A stretch of DNA of 64,000 nucleotides from Mesorhizobium sp. STM 4661 (GCF_000359125.1 NZ_CAAF010000027.1:118742-182741), one strand, 5' to 3'; positions 18,370 through 29,088 are shown, counted from the first letter of the stretch. A program made the numbers and translations. Notes: generated by a model not told the origin, from the letters alone.

Positions 18370-20267
18370 CAGAGCTGGTACAATCCAACTCCAACATGAG
18401 TATGGACGATCATGTTGATGGGACGATTGCCGATGCCCTTCGGTTGGACGATCCCAAGAGCTTTTTCCTCTTTGCCGGGGCCGGTTCCGGTAAAACCCGG
18501 ACGCTGGTGAAAGCGCTCCAACACATTCGCGAAAAGTTTCGCGAAAAGCTTCGCCTGCGTGGCCGCCAGGTCGCGGTGATCACATACACGAACGCTGCCT
18601 GTGACGAGATCATCCGGCGAACGGAATATGATCCTCTTTTGGTTGTCCGGACCATCCACAGTTTTGCCTGGCAGCAGATCCAAGGCCTCAACGCCGATAT
18701 ACGAACATGGCTGCGCGACGCGCTCCGGCGCCAAATCCTTGAACTTCAGGAAGAGGAGGTTAAAGGCCGGCCTGGCACAAAGGCGTCCATATCCCGCCTC
18801 GCGCAGATCGAGTCCAAGGGACATCGTCTTGATCGTTTGGATCAAATCAAAACATTCACCTACAACCCCAACGGTGACAATCGAGAACGAAATGCGCTGA
18901 ACCACAGCGAAGTGATCAAGATTTTCTCGTCGTTCCTGCAGACCAAGCCACTGATGCAACGGCTTCTTGTCGAAAAGTTCCCCTTCCTTTTCATCGACGA
19001 AAGCCAAGACACCCACGGCGCCCTCGTGGATGCATTACTCAGCGTTCAGCAGGCACACAAAGAGCGTTTCAGCCTTGGTTTGATCGGCGACACGATGCAG
19101 CGCATCTACGCTGACGGAAAAGACCGTATCGAGGATGAAATCCCCGCAGGCTGGGCAGTCCCAGCAAAAAAACTCAATCATCGCAGTCCAAAACGTGTCG
19201 TTCGTTTGATCAACCAGATCCGCTCGTCAGCGGACGTACATACCCAAGAGCCGCGGGACGACGCGATCGAGGGGTGGGCTCGCCTCTTCGTATTCCCCAC
19301 AGGCACCGACAACAAACCCGCGCTGGAGCAGAAAATCCGGGAATACATGGCGGAGATCACCAGCGATCTGCTTTGGAAAAGAATTGATGATTGCAAAATC
19401 TTGACGCTCGAACACCACATGGCAGCGCGCCGGATGGGTTTCGAACGGATGTTTGAGGCGTTGGCATCCGTCGACGAATTTCGCACCAGTTTCCTGGATG
19501 GCACTTTCGGTCCCGCCCGCCTCTTCACTCACTGCGTGCTGCCGTTGGTCACTGCTCAAAAAAAGAGAGACAAGTTTGCAGCCACGAGAGTCCTACGGGA
19601 ACTGTCGCCGTTGCTCAGCAAGGACAGTTTAAAGGCTTCGCAAAAACCGGCGGACCAATTGGCTGCAGCTCAGACAGCGATCAACAACCTTATGGGGCTA
19701 TGGGAGGCTGGTGAACCATCCTGCGGCCAAGTGCTGGAGAGCATATCCGCAACGAAACTTTTCGACGTACCCGAAAGGCTCAAAGCAGCACTCGCGGTAC
19801 GAATGACCTCAATGGAGAATGTGAAGGCGGAAGACGAGAGGGCCGACCCGCCAAGTGAGGATATGGCGGCGCTGCTGGAGTTCCTTGAGTGCCCATTCTC
19901 AATGATCGAACCGTACGCCGCCTATGTTGCGCATGAAGCGTCTTACGACACGCACCAAGGCGTGAAGGGACTCGAATTTGATCGCGTCATGGTCCTAATG
20001 GACGACAGCGAAGCACGGGGCTTTATGTTTGGCTACGAAAAGCTGCTCGGCGCCAAGGCTCCCACGCCTGGTGACCTTAAGAGCCAGCAGGAGGGCAAAG
20101 ACAATTCCATCGAGCGAACGCGACGCCTTTTTTACGTAACATGCAGCCGCGCTAAGAGGAGTTTGGCATTGGTTGCCTATACAGAAAACCCGGCCGCGGT
20201 GAGGGCGCACGTGTTGGCTAACCGCTGGTTTGATGTAGGTGAAGTACTGCTTGCGCTTCCAGATTAG
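18366..20267 (+). CDS. Gabija-like GajB: UvrD/Rep-family helicase, 633 aa
   Basis: A superfamily 1A helicase: Walker A FAGAGSGKTRT (about 37-47), motif II FIDESQDT (about 209-216), motif IV region LNHRSPKRVVRLIN, motif V THQGVKGLEFDRV (about 528-540) and motif VI RLFYVTCSRAKRS (about 586-598). It is about 140 residues longer than the described GajB. ATG 18366 overlaps the stop of the nuclease gene by 4 nt. In Gabija the GajB helicase is activated by DNA ends made by GajA and together they abort phage infection. All helicase motifs are intact, so the pair looks functional. Alternative: a class 2 OLD/UvrD pair of unknown role. Confidence 0.87.
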   Translation: MTELVQSNSNMSMDDHVDGTIADALRLDDPKSFFLFAGAGSGKTRTLVKALQHIREKFREKLRLRGRQVAVITYTNAACDEIIRRTEYDPLLVVRTIHSFAWQQIQGLNADIRTWLRDALRRQILELQEEEVKGRPGTKASISRLAQIESKGHRLDRLDQIKTFTYNPNGDNRERNALNHSEVIKIFSSFLQTKPLMQRLLVEKFPFLFIDESQDTHGALVDALLSVQQAHKERFSLGLIGDTMQRIYADGKDRIEDEIPAGWAVPAKKLNHRSPKRVVRLINQIRSSADVHTQEPRDDAIEGWARLFVFPTGTDNKPALEQKIREYMAEITSDLLWKRIDDCKILTLEHHMAARRMGFERMFEALASVDEFRTSFLDGTFGPARLFTHCVLPLVTAQKKRDKFAATRVLRELSPLLSKDSLKASQKPADQLAAAQTAINNLMGLWEAGEPSCGQVLESISATKLFDVPERLKAALAVRMTSMENVKAEDERADPPSEDMAALLEFLECPFSMIEPYAAYVAHEASYDTHQGVKGLEFDRVMVLMDDSEARGFMFGYEKLLGAKAPTPGDLKSQQEGKDNSIERTRRLFYVTCSRAKRSLALVAYTENPAAVRAHVLANRWFDVGEVLLALPD

Positions 20268-20282
20268 TGCGGGAAGCCGCTA

Positions 20283-20779
20283 CTAGTCGGTGTCATCGGG
20301 TGGTAGGATCGTCGCAAGCTCGGGCTCTATTTCAATCTCGTATGAAGTTGCGAGTTCCGCAATTTGAATGCCGACGCGCGTTCGAAGCTCCCCGAGCGCC
20401 GTGAAGAAGCCCAATTGATCTTCAAACCGCCCATGATCTTGAGACTGATAGTTTCGGAAGTCGGCGTGCGGCTCCTCCAAAAATCGACGGCAGGCAGCTC
20501 GGATCGATCTGATGGCGGTCAAACTCGGCGACCGTTCCGAGACAATGCCCAAGGCATCGGTGCAGCGCTTTCTGATTTCCTGAACCGAGCGCTCAACCTC
20601 GCCCGGAACCTCAAGATTTTGAGGAACATAGAGAACGCGGCGATCTTCCAGGAAAGCCAGAAATTTCCGAACTTCGTCCCGCTCAGCGTTTTAGATGTCC
20701 CACGATGCGCCAAAGCCTAACGCACTAGCTCCTTTGATCGAACTTTCGTTCCTCTCAACGATTTTGGTCCGCGCGCCAT
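20283..20779 (-). pseudogene. DUF6650-like protein, disrupted near the N-terminus
   Basis: From ATG 20779 (with aggagggg upstream) the frame closes after 21 codons. A second frame gives IKGASALGFGASWDI, a TAA, then NAERDEVRKFLAFLEDRRVLYVPQ and the remaining 120 or so codons to 20283, ending ATILPPDDTD. The pattern ERDxVRxxLxFLEDRRVLY...ACRxFL and GELRxxxGIxIAxLA matches, from memory, a rhizobial family of unknown function (DUF6650). One frameshift and one stop separate it from its start. It lies convergent to the helicase gene and downstream of the PIN-domain gene, with which it probably formed a two-gene unit. Confidence 0.55.
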
Positions 20780-20802
20780 AAATGCCCCTCCTGAAATTCC
20801 GT

Positions 20803-21934
20803 TTATTCCTCTGGACCCCAATCGGGATCAATACATCCGAAACCAATCACCACCCGCACCGGCGTTATGTCGATCCTCTCGACAGCGGGCTCCTTATCGA
20901 TGTTTCGTTCGATTGTGACAGTGAGGGGGAGGCGAACCGTCTGCTCGACATCTTTGCTATCTGAGCCCAGGTAGACTTCGTCTCGGTCGACTGTGTCATG
21001 GACATAATAGCGAAAATTGCCTGTGAAATTGACGATTGCGCCCACGGTGATGCTGAAAACCACGGTATCCGCATCGGCGTTTAGAACCTTTGGCTCAATT
21101 TCCTGAACTATCTCCCAATGCTGCACGGCAGACTCAAGGTTCTCCACCTCGTATTCGAGGGAAGCATAGGCATCACTCTCGGGGTCGAACTCTTCCAAAA
21201 ACAGTTCCAAGGCGCTTCCGATGGCTTCGTTGAGTTCCGGAGCCGCCTGCTTGCGAAGCAGTCCGACGGCGCGTCCAACGACGAAACGGGCTTCCCCGTT
21301 GAAATAATCCAGCGCCTGATCGAGGTCGGGGATACAAACCAGGTGTTTGGAACTTTCCGCGAAAGTTTGCCAGTCACCATCCCTGCTCACCACCAAAATG
21401 AGCGTTTTATTGTCTGCGGCCCAGGATTCCAGGAGAGCAGAGCTAACGCATCCGGAAACTCACTCTTCTTCCGGTCCTTCGCCGAAAAGGGGGCTCCGGA
21501 GCAAAATACCGTCGCAGAATCTCTGCGTGCGAAACGCGGCCGTCTGCGGATATGACTTCTGGTTTGGTGGCACCGGCGAACACATTAAAGTAGGCTTCGG
21601 CGAAGTCCTGAGGCGCCTGCTGAAGGCCGATAGCCACTTCGATGGCGTCGTTATCAACCGGCTTCCGCCACCTATGTCTAACTTCACGCAAAGCCGAGCG
21701 AAGTTCCTGCCTTGCCTTGGCGGCGTCCCGCGCAATGTGCGACTTAACCTCGCCCGCGACCACCTCCGACAGAATGAATTGGGTCTTTGATCCCAAAAAC
21801 TGTGCAAGCCCCAATAGGGCGGGCACCTCTAGATTGCACTGGTATCGGTCCAACGCGGTCGTATCCAGGGATATCCCCCCGATCTGACCGTGGGCGATCC
21901 CCTTCACCAGCGCCGCTTCATCAAATGTCGGCAT
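20803..21934 (-). pseudogene. PIN-domain (DUF4935-type) ribonuclease-like protein, frameshifted
   Basis: From ATG 21934 the protein reads SLDTTALDRYQCN (first acidic residue of a PIN domain) and ILSEVVAGEVKSHI. Near 21485-21435 it needs two or three single-base shifts (FGEGP, then KSEFPDALALL, then ESWAADNKTLILVVSRDGDW) before the long final frame 21396-20803. The E-F-P-D-A and S-x-D-G-D-W blocks are typical of DUF4935 PIN-like proteins. The C-terminal 150 residues are acidic and beta-rich. Such genes recur in defence islands. As read it yields only separate halves. Confidence 0.65.
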
Positions 21935-22055
21935 GCAGCACTCTAACCATCTGTGGAACGGTCACGGCATTGCAGGCATCAGCCGGGAGCGGACGCCGTC
22001 ACTGAGCTCCATCAAATGATCCGGCTCCGCTGAGAACCATGCAAAGCTTCCCCAT
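21935..22055. other. Left flank of the Tn3-type element
   Basis: A short non-coding stretch upstream of the PIN gene into which the transposon is inserted; it presumably holds the promoter of the PIN/DUF6650 unit, now abutting the transposon end. Confidence 0.35.
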
Positions 22056-22060
22056 GGGGG

Positions 22061-22100
22061 CAGAACAAGAACTGTTCCCAGCGACACGCTAAGGTCGAAC
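22061..22100 (+). repeat. Left terminal inverted repeat of the Tn3-type element
   Basis: Begins CAGAACAAGAACTG and ends AGGTCGAAC; exact reverse complement of 25195-25234. Confidence 0.92.
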
Positions 22101-22111
22101 GGATCAAGAAC

Positions 22112-25086
22112 TCATGCGGCCCGTCGCAGCCCAACTGGAAGGCGAAGCGACCGGAAACCTTCCGGCAGATGCTGCTTGCTGTCCCAGGTATAGATGCCGG
22201 TCAGATTGATGTGCTCCCAGCTCAGCGGCGAGATGTGCCTGAGCAGATGATCCGGAATCTCGCGACGCATGTTGCGCAAGTGGGTGACGGCCCGTTCGAT
22301 GTAGACCGTGTTCCAGTGTACGATCGCGCTGACGACGAGGTTGAGGCCGGAGGCGCGGAAGGCCTGGCTTTCGAACGATCGTCCCGGATCTCTCCGCGCT
22401 CGTGGAAGAAGACGGCGCGCTTCAGCTTATGCGCTGCCTCACCCTTGTTGAGGCCGGCCTGGCATCGCCGGCGCAGCGCCGAACTTGAATACCATTCGAT
22501 CATGAACAACGATCGCTCGATCCGGCCGAGTTCGCGCAGCGCCCTTGCGAGCTGGCTTTCCTTCGGTGATGCGGACAGCTTCTTCAGGATCGTGGACGGC
22601 ACCACGGATCGCGTCGTGATGGACGCCGCCAGATGGAGCAGATCATCCCAGTGCTCGAGGATCAGGGTGGTGTTGATTGGGGCTCCAATGTGGTTCGACA
22701 ACGCCGGATATGCGTCGCCTTTCTCGAATGTGTGGAACTTCCGGTCCTTGAGGTTGCGCAGCCGAGGTGCAAAGCGTTTGCCGATCAAGGCGAACAGCCC
22801 GAAGACGTGATCACTCGCACCGCCCGTATCGGTGAAGTGTTCCTGGATGTCGAGGACCGTGTCCTGATCGAATAGCCCATCGAGCACGTAGGCCGCCTCG
22901 CTTTCCGTCGGACTGATGGGCAGAATGCTGAAGTAGCCGTACTGATCCGACAGATGGCTGTAGAACTTCGAACCCGGCTCGCTGCCGTAGTGCAGATTGA
23001 CGTCGCCGCGCTTAGCGGCTCGGTCGCTTGCGCGGAAGAATTGGCCATCCGATGAAGAGGTGGTTCCGTTGCCCCAGAGGCGCGAATGCGGATGCCGAGT
23101 GTGCGCATCGGTGATACATGCTTGCGCGGCGCGATAGGTCTCTGATCGGGCGTGGAATGTACGCATCCACCCGATCTGGTGAGCGCTGATGCCTTTGGAC
23201 GCGCTCGCCATTCGCTTCGGACCGAGATTGGTCGCATCGGCCAGCACGCCGGCCAGCATGGCCGAGACATTTCTTGGGACGTCTCCGGTGCGAACATGCG
23301 TGAAGTGATCGGCGAAGCCAGTCCAATCGTGCACTTCCCTCAACAGGTCTGGCACCTCAACCATTGGATACATATCGCTGATCTCAGCATTCAGTTCATC
23401 GGCCGCGGTCGGAACCTCGCCAGCCGTTGGCGTCACGATCAACGTGCCGGCTTCCAGACGAACACCTTCGAGTTTTCCGGACCGTGCTCTGTGCGCGAGG
23501 CGCTTGAGTTTGAAGTCGAGCATCTGACGCGCTTCGGCAAGCCACTGCGCGCCGTCACCTTGGACGCCCAGCCCGAGACGATCCTCCTCTTTCATTGTGG
23601 TGAATGTCGACCGCGGCATCAGATGCTCGTCGATCGGCCGGAAGGATCGGCTGCCGTCGACCCAAACGTCCACAGATCTAAGCCGCTCTCGCAAGGCCGC
23701 GAGCGTGGCAATCTCGTAGAGTCGCCGATCGGGCTTCCCCTGGCCGAAGATGAGTCTTCGATCCGCTTGGCTGAGGTGGGTGACCGGGACGCGATCCGGA
23801 AGTGTCCGCCGCTTCTCGGCATAGAGCCGCTTCAGCAGCGAAATTGCCGCAAGAAGCGGATCGTGACGCCGCGCGGATTGGAACGAGAACGCCTGCAGGA
23901 ACGCACCGGCATATTTGTTGACGGTCGCATATTGCTCGGCCGCCACCGTCAATGGCGATGCCTCGTTGCCCTCGACCATCGACTCGAGTTCAGGCTTCAT
24001 GCGCAGCAGCCTGTGCCAGCCTACTCTCTGGTCGAGAACCTCCAACGCATTCCTTCCATGGTCGTCCGCGGACTGCAGGGCTGTGATCGTGTCAAGGAAC
24101 ATGCGCAGCGCCTTGGCGGTGTCCGGCCTGCAATCCATGTGCCGCTGCTTCTTGCGGTTGCTGGCCTGAGAGAACAGCCGACCCATCAGCTTGATGAACA
24201 TCGCCACGGCATCGTCGGTGAGCTTCTGGCCGAGCTTGATGACCTGCGCCACGATCAGAGCATGCCGGCGGCTGGAGTTGAAATCGCTGGCCAGCCAGGC
24301 CGGGGTGGCGTTCCCTTCACGGATCATCTGGTCCCACCGACCCGAGGAAATCCGCATCTGCAATCTCGGATCGATCTCCAGCGTGCGCAGGAAGGCGATT
24401 CGTTCTGTCAGCCCGACCAGGTTCGACGCACCAGGTGCTTCCGGCGCCGAGCGCAGCCAATGAAAGCGGGTTTGGCCGATCGACGGATCAACCTCCAACA
24501 GCCTGTCCATTGAGGCAAGCCGATCCAGCGAGATACCCGCAACGATCGCGTTCTCTGCCCGTCGGCGGGCAATCGCGCGACCGCCCAACCCTATTTTCTC
24601 GATGGAATGCAGCGAGGGAAGGAGGGCGTTTCGTTTCCGGAACTCGGCAATGACTGCTATCGCGATCGGCAGTCCGTGATCGCCGTTGGTTGCCACTTCG
24701 ATTGCAGCTATCAGAGCGGCTCGCCGATCTTCTTTGGAAGCCATCCGAAGACTGAGATAGTCCATCAGATGCCGGCTATGTTCAAAACGGGTTTGTACCC
24801 GGCGAGCATAAAACTCGTACAGGCGAGCGTCGATACCGAGCTGCTCCGCAAGATATTTGATCGCAGCGGCTGGTGGCTGCTCGTTCTCCGACAATAGTCG
24901 CCCCGTTTGGCGCATTGTGCAAAGTTGAACCGCGAAGCCCAGCTTGTTTTGCGGTCGCCGGCGAAGTTCGCATTCCAAGCGGTCTGCCGATTCCAACGTA
25001 AAATGTCGGATAAGGTTATCCTCGTCCACCGCTATGCCCAGAAGCGTCGCCGCTTCCTTTGAACTGAGAAGCCTTCTTCTGCCCAT
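22112..25086 (-). pseudogene. tnpA: Tn3-family transposase TnpA, one frameshift near the C-terminus
   Basis: Starts MGRRRLLSSKEAATLLGI, the usual Tn3 TnpA N-terminus, and runs about 990 residues with the DDE_Tnp_Tn3 catalytic part (TDTGGASDHVFGLFALIG, THTRHPHSRLWGNGTTSS). Near 22385 one extra base shifts the frame; the correct end (FESQAFRASGLNLVVSAIVH, then LRNMRREIPDHLL and TGIYTWDSKQHLPEGF) continues in the next frame to TGA at 22112-22114. Without correction the last 90 residues are replaced. It is the only gene in the element. Either it is inactive or there is a sequencing indel. Confidence 0.85.
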
Positions 25087-25194
25087 CCGCATTCCCCCAA
25101 TACACAACTTCGAGGGAAATCGGTCGCCATCGGCCACCTGCTTTCAACTGGCGGACAGCTTCATCTACAGATCAATTGCGAGCGTTCATGCTTC

Positions 25195-25234
25195 GTTCGA
25201 CCTTAGCGTGTCGCTGGGAACAGTTCTTGTTCTG
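25195..25234 (-). repeat. Right terminal inverted repeat of the Tn3-type element
   Basis: Exact reverse complement of 22061-22100; the outermost bases beyond it are acccgt. Confidence 0.92.
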
Positions 25235-25417
25235 ACCCGTGCTTTGGACGGAACAAGAAGGGTAGGCTTCACGATCGAGTCTCAGGAACATCCCGCTCGG
25301 CTCGTCCTCCCCGAAACCCAAGCCGGAAAGGGCGGAAGACGTGGCATGATCGGAGGCTCAGCAGGCTCAGGCAAGATGACACCCCCGGAAACGTGGCAGG
25401 TGTCGCTGCTTTCGAAT

Positions 25418-27865
25418 CTAAGAGCCTTTTGAGATGCGAAGAACGTCCATGAGGTTTCCAAACCAAATTGCGTTGTCTCTGTCACACAATTCGGCGTCGA
25501 GCGCCCGCTCAGCGAGCGGTGAAAGTGACCAGCTGACCACTGCCTTGTAAAGATCAGTTCGTGAGAACTCGTTCGTTGATGGCGCATCAAAGCAATATTT
25601 CGCGGCTCTGACCTTCGCCGTCCCGATCACCGGCTGGATTGGAACGTAGTTCGCGAGTTCGATAATCTGGATGCCCCCTAATTCGCTCAGGGCGAATAGG
25701 TCTTCCCTTGCGGCCTCTACATGACCAGTTCGAGCCATGTACAGCGCATCAAAGGGCTCCTTGAGGTACATTGCCACGTCATCAAGCCAGCTGCCGGTCC
25801 ATGGCTTCAAAGGCGTTGTCCAGCTCGCTTGGCGTCGGGTTCCAACGAGTGGTCGACCCGCAAGGAAGTACTGGGGTTTTGCCGTTGGCGAGGATCGGAG
25901 CAGAACCACGACAGGCCTTAGCCCGAGTTTTTGAAGATAGGCGACAACCTTGTTTGCCATCTCGAGGCCGCTGTCGTCGAAATATCCTCCGTCCACGAGC
26001 CTCGCATTGGTCACGTTGGTAAGACCGTTCGGCACCTCGTTAGGCGGAAACCTCTTGACGATGGCCGCAGGGCTGACGAGCGGGAACCTCGCGCTCAGCA
26101 CAATTGCGGTCGAAAGCTTTATGTCGTGTCCCTCTCCAAGGCCTGGGTTGATGGAAGGCGCTTCATCTGCGGCTACCTCGGGCGGCCGACTGGCGGTGTG
26201 CCCGATAAATTCAAAGATGTTGTGCGCGGCGGTAAATAGGTCGACGCAAGGGCGCGTCGCGCAATCCGCGATGGCCGTTTGGAAATCGGAGACAATCACA
26301 GGCCGTCCTGTTGTGGCATCCGTGGCATTGAGCGCAAGCAGAGGCTCCCAGCCGCCCTGCGCCCGAAGGTAGCCGAAGGGCCGACATAGGCCTTGCGGTG
26401 TCTCGCTGGCTTCACAGTCCGTCTCTTCCAGGCCAATGGCAGAGGCGTAATGCCGCTCTATTGCAGTCCCGAGCGCAACGGCCCGATCACCTCCCAGCAC
26501 GCTGCCAAAGGGGTCGCGGAACAAAATGCCCGCGACAGTCGAGGTGAGATAGTCGCCCGCCACCAAAGACTGAAGGCAGGTTCGCCAACTTTTCGAGGGA
26601 TCAGCGATCGACGGGGTCGCCGCCCATGGCGCTCTTGCCGCAATGCAGGGTGGCCTGGCGCCGCCGGGCGAGTCCACCAGTGCCGTTCGAAAGGTCGTCA
26701 CTCCCAACGACCCGCCGGAAACGCCTGAAAGGAGGAATATCTGCTTTGCCGGATCGGCGTACTGATCCGGGTGCGCATAGGCAACGTCGAGCAGGGCTCC
26801 GAGGACGGTGCTCACAAAGAACGCGGAGCGGCTCGCGCCACCCTCGGCGGCGATGATGATTGGGCGCGTTTCGCAAGCTGCAGGATTCGCCGCATCGCAG
26901 CCGTTGGCGACGAGCCACTCGTTGGTGCTGTCGGCCAACATTGACTGTCGGATGACGTCGCGGTCAGGCCGAGTTTGTGCCAGTTGCCAATCGCGCGAGG
27001 CAAATGTTTGGAGGTCATGATAATCGGGCTGAAACTTGGCCGAAAACACCCCAAGCCCGATAAAAGCAACGGCGGCCAAGACCCGGATCGGAATGGCGAC
27101 TGCGGTAGTTAGGAGGGCGAGCGGGACGATCCAGCCTCCGAAAAGAACGGGTGTCAGTACGAGTGGACCCGATAACTCGCCCAGTGAAGCGGGCGCTGCC
27201 AACGCGACGATAAGGCCGGCCAAGCCGAGCGCCAGTATCGGATACGAGACTCGGGCCCTTTGCCCAGGCCCGGGAAACCGGCGGCATAGCCAATAATCCA
27301 AAAGGACAAGACAGGCGACGACCGCGAGACCGATCCAAAGGCCGAATGCCAGATTGTCGCCATTTGCAAGCGCCTCCTGGACGGGAGCCCAAGGCAGCCT
27401 TTCAGGCGCGCTTACGGCGGCATCGAGCACCCCTAAGTCAGCATTGTGAACGGTCTCCAAGCATCGCTGCATGGTTGCCAACGAAGAAATCACGTTGCAC
27501 GACAGAATGAGCGACTTTGTGAACGCTACGGCACCCAGCAAGATCCCAAAGGGTGCTGCCGCAACTACACCGGGTAGGATATGGCCCGCGCTCTCCGGGG
27601 GGCCGCGCCGCCTCGTCCAGACATATAGCGGCAGTGACCACAGCACGATGATCGCGAGGACCAAACCCACGACGCGTCCGGAGTCGTGCGGATAGATCAG
27701 AAGGTCGCGCGCCTCCGGCAATAGCGCGAACGCGACGGCCGCCCCCGCAACGCTTACCAATGGCACACGCGGGGCCTTTGCAAAGAATGCGAGCCCCCTC
27801 ATAAGGCTCCCTCGCACCCTAGACCAACGCGACGGTGCCTGTGATGGCGCGGCCTCCCTTGTCAT
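25418..27865 (-). CDS. Patatin-like phospholipase with N-terminal membrane domain, 815 aa
   Basis: ATG 27865 lies 6 nt after the stop of the upstream gene; an ATG at 27904 would overlap it. The first 300 residues contain about six hydrophobic segments (VPLVSVAGAAVAFALLP, VVGLVLAIIVLWSLPLYVW, WIGLAVVACLVLLDYWL and others). The C-terminal part is a patatin lipase: EGGASRSAFF (oxyanion glycine loop), GVSGGSLG (nucleophile Ser in GxSGG) and LVDGGYFDDSG (catalytic Asp in DGG). It would hydrolyse acyl chains of phospholipids at the membrane surface. It is the last gene of a three-gene minus-strand run with phosphodiesterase-type enzymes. The substrate is unknown. Confidence 0.85.
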   Translation of the reverse strand: MTREAAPSQAPSRWSRVRGSLMRGLAFFAKAPRVPLVSVAGAAVAFALLPEARDLLIYPHDSGRVVGLVLAIIVLWSLPLYVWTRRRGPPESAGHILPGVVAAAPFGILLGAVAFTKSLILSCNVISSLATMQRCLETVHNADLGVLDAAVSAPERLPWAPVQEALANGDNLAFGLWIGLAVVACLVLLDYWLCRRFPGPGQRARVSYPILALGLAGLIVALAAPASLGELSGPLVLTPVLFGGWIVPLALLTTAVAIPIRVLAAVAFIGLGVFSAKFQPDYHDLQTFASRDWQLAQTRPDRDVIRQSMLADSTNEWLVANGCDAANPAACETRPIIIAAEGGASRSAFFVSTVLGALLDVAYAHPDQYADPAKQIFLLSGVSGGSLGVTTFRTALVDSPGGARPPCIAARAPWAATPSIADPSKSWRTCLQSLVAGDYLTSTVAGILFRDPFGSVLGGDRAVALGTAIERHYASAIGLEETDCEASETPQGLCRPFGYLRAQGGWEPLLALNATDATTGRPVIVSDFQTAIADCATRPCVDLFTAAHNIFEFIGHTASRPPEVAADEAPSINPGLGEGHDIKLSTAIVLSARFPLVSPAAIVKRFPPNEVPNGLTNVTNARLVDGGYFDDSGLEMANKVVAYLQKLGLRPVVVLLRSSPTAKPQYFLAGRPLVGTRRQASWTTPLKPWTGSWLDDVAMYLKEPFDALYMARTGHVEAAREDLFALSELGGIQIIELANYVPIQPVIGTAKVRAAKYCFDAPSTNEFSRTDLYKAVVSWSLSPLAERALDAELCDRDNAIWFGNLMDVLRISKGS

Positions 27866-27870
27866 CGCCT

Positions 27871-28965
27871 TTACGGCAATCTGACCGAGAGCGTGCTCGG
27901 GCAATGATCGGAAAGCCGTTCATGATCGGCGGGGGTTGAGGGCGTCCATGGGACCTGACCATCGGAGTTGGCGACCGCCAACTGCCGTACCTTGTCGCCG
28001 AAGACAAAGAATTCAATCGGTAACATGTTGTAGTCGTCGGCCGCCGGAAGGGACCCTGGATAGGGGTTGGACGTGTCTGCCCAGCAGAGCGACGGCTCCT
28101 TGTAGGGTGCGCGGAACAGCGCAATGTCCGGACGATTGTCGCGGTCGTGTAGATCAGCTGCTGGCGAGTATCCCGAGACGGCCTGCCAGACCTCGTCCTG
28201 GAAGCGGCCGGCGCCGGCATCGAGGCGCCGATTGAAGTCGCCGACCACCATCCAGGGATCGCCGGCGTTCTGCCGAGCTTCGACCCAAGCCCGCAGCGGG
28301 AACATCTGTCGACCAAGCGTGTCGCAGGCGTTGCTGGTCGGCGGGGTGGTTGACGGGTCAACCGTGAACAGGCGGAAGTTAATCAGGTCGTCGAAGCACC
28401 CAGACTTCATGTGGACCACCAGCGCCCGCACCGACGTCGTGCCTGCCGTTACTGTGACATCCAGACCCCAACGCACGTCCCTAATGGTCCCGCCATCGTC
28501 CGATTTGACGTTGAGCTGCGGCAGGTCGGCAGCAGTCGCCGTGACCCCGGCGTCGGCCCGCCAGGCAACCGCCGTGTATTGGTGACGTTCAGCCCCAGCG
28601 GGCTTGACGGGGGTATCACCTGCCTTGGTGCATATCGGGCCCGGTGTCGCCAATCCTTCATCGGCGGCGAACTGGCCGCTGATGCAATGGGCCCATCCAT
28701 CAGAAATCGGGAACACCTCATTGATCGCCGCGGGGCTGCTCACCTCCTGGAGAAAAAAGACCGAGGCTCCGGCCTTGTCTCGCCAAACCTTCAAGTCTGC
28801 ATAGTCCTGCGGCTGCCGTATGTAGTCACCAGGGAACACCGTCACCGGGTCGCCCGCATAGAGAAGCGTCTGCACGTTCCAATTGCCGAGTTTGAGCTCA
28901 GCAGCAGATGCGGGAACGGCGAGTGTTGAGATCGCGACTAGCAGAGCGGACAGAACCTTGTTCAT
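27871..28965 (-). CDS. Secreted endonuclease/exonuclease/phosphatase-family enzyme, 364 aa
   Basis: ATG 28965 is chosen because it follows aaaggggg and begins a signal peptide (MNKVLSALLVAISTLAVPASA, cleavage after ASA). The mature protein has the EEP fold marks: LKLGNWNVQTL (Asn), FFLQEVSS (metal-binding Glu), VVHMKSGC, WMVVGDFNRRL (D-x-N) and ERLSDHCPS (D-H). Members include DNase I-like nucleases and sphingomyelinases; the residues seen do not separate these. It should act in the periplasm or outside the cell. It lies between the phospholipase D-like gene and the patatin gene on one strand and is separated from the patatin start by only 5 nt. Confidence 0.85.
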   Translation of the reverse strand: MNKVLSALLVAISTLAVPASAAELKLGNWNVQTLLYAGDPVTVFPGDYIRQPQDYADLKVWRDKAGASVFFLQEVSSPAAINEVFPISDGWAHCISGQFAADEGLATPGPICTKAGDTPVKPAGAERHQYTAVAWRADAGVTATAADLPQLNVKSDDGGTIRDVRWGLDVTVTAGTTSVRALVVHMKSGCFDDLINFRLFTVDPSTTPPTSNACDTLGRQMFPLRAWVEARQNAGDPWMVVGDFNRRLDAGAGRFQDEVWQAVSGYSPAADLHDRDNRPDIALFRAPYKEPSLCWADTSNPYPGSLPAADDYNMLPIEFFVFGDKVRQLAVANSDGQVPWTPSTPADHERLSDHCPSTLSVRLP

Positions 28966-29088
28966 GATTACCCCCTTTGAATTTATGGAAACGTAGCTGG
29001 CCCGGATGGTTTGGTCGCTTGGCAATTGTGTGAAATACCGCCCCGAAGCGGATGCGGCGAGGACAGGCGGTTGTGGTCACCCCGTGAG

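Larger units (their letters stand above)
22056..25240 (-). mobile_element. Tn3-family transposable element
   Basis: About 3.2 kb bounded by perfect 40-bp inverted repeats (22061-22100 and 25195-25234) whose outer ends read GGGGGCAGAAC and GGGTCAGAAC, the GGGG-start typical of Tn3 ends. The only gene inside is tnpA on the minus strand; there is no resolvase and no cargo. I could not find a clear 5-bp target duplication at the ends. Confidence 0.85.
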
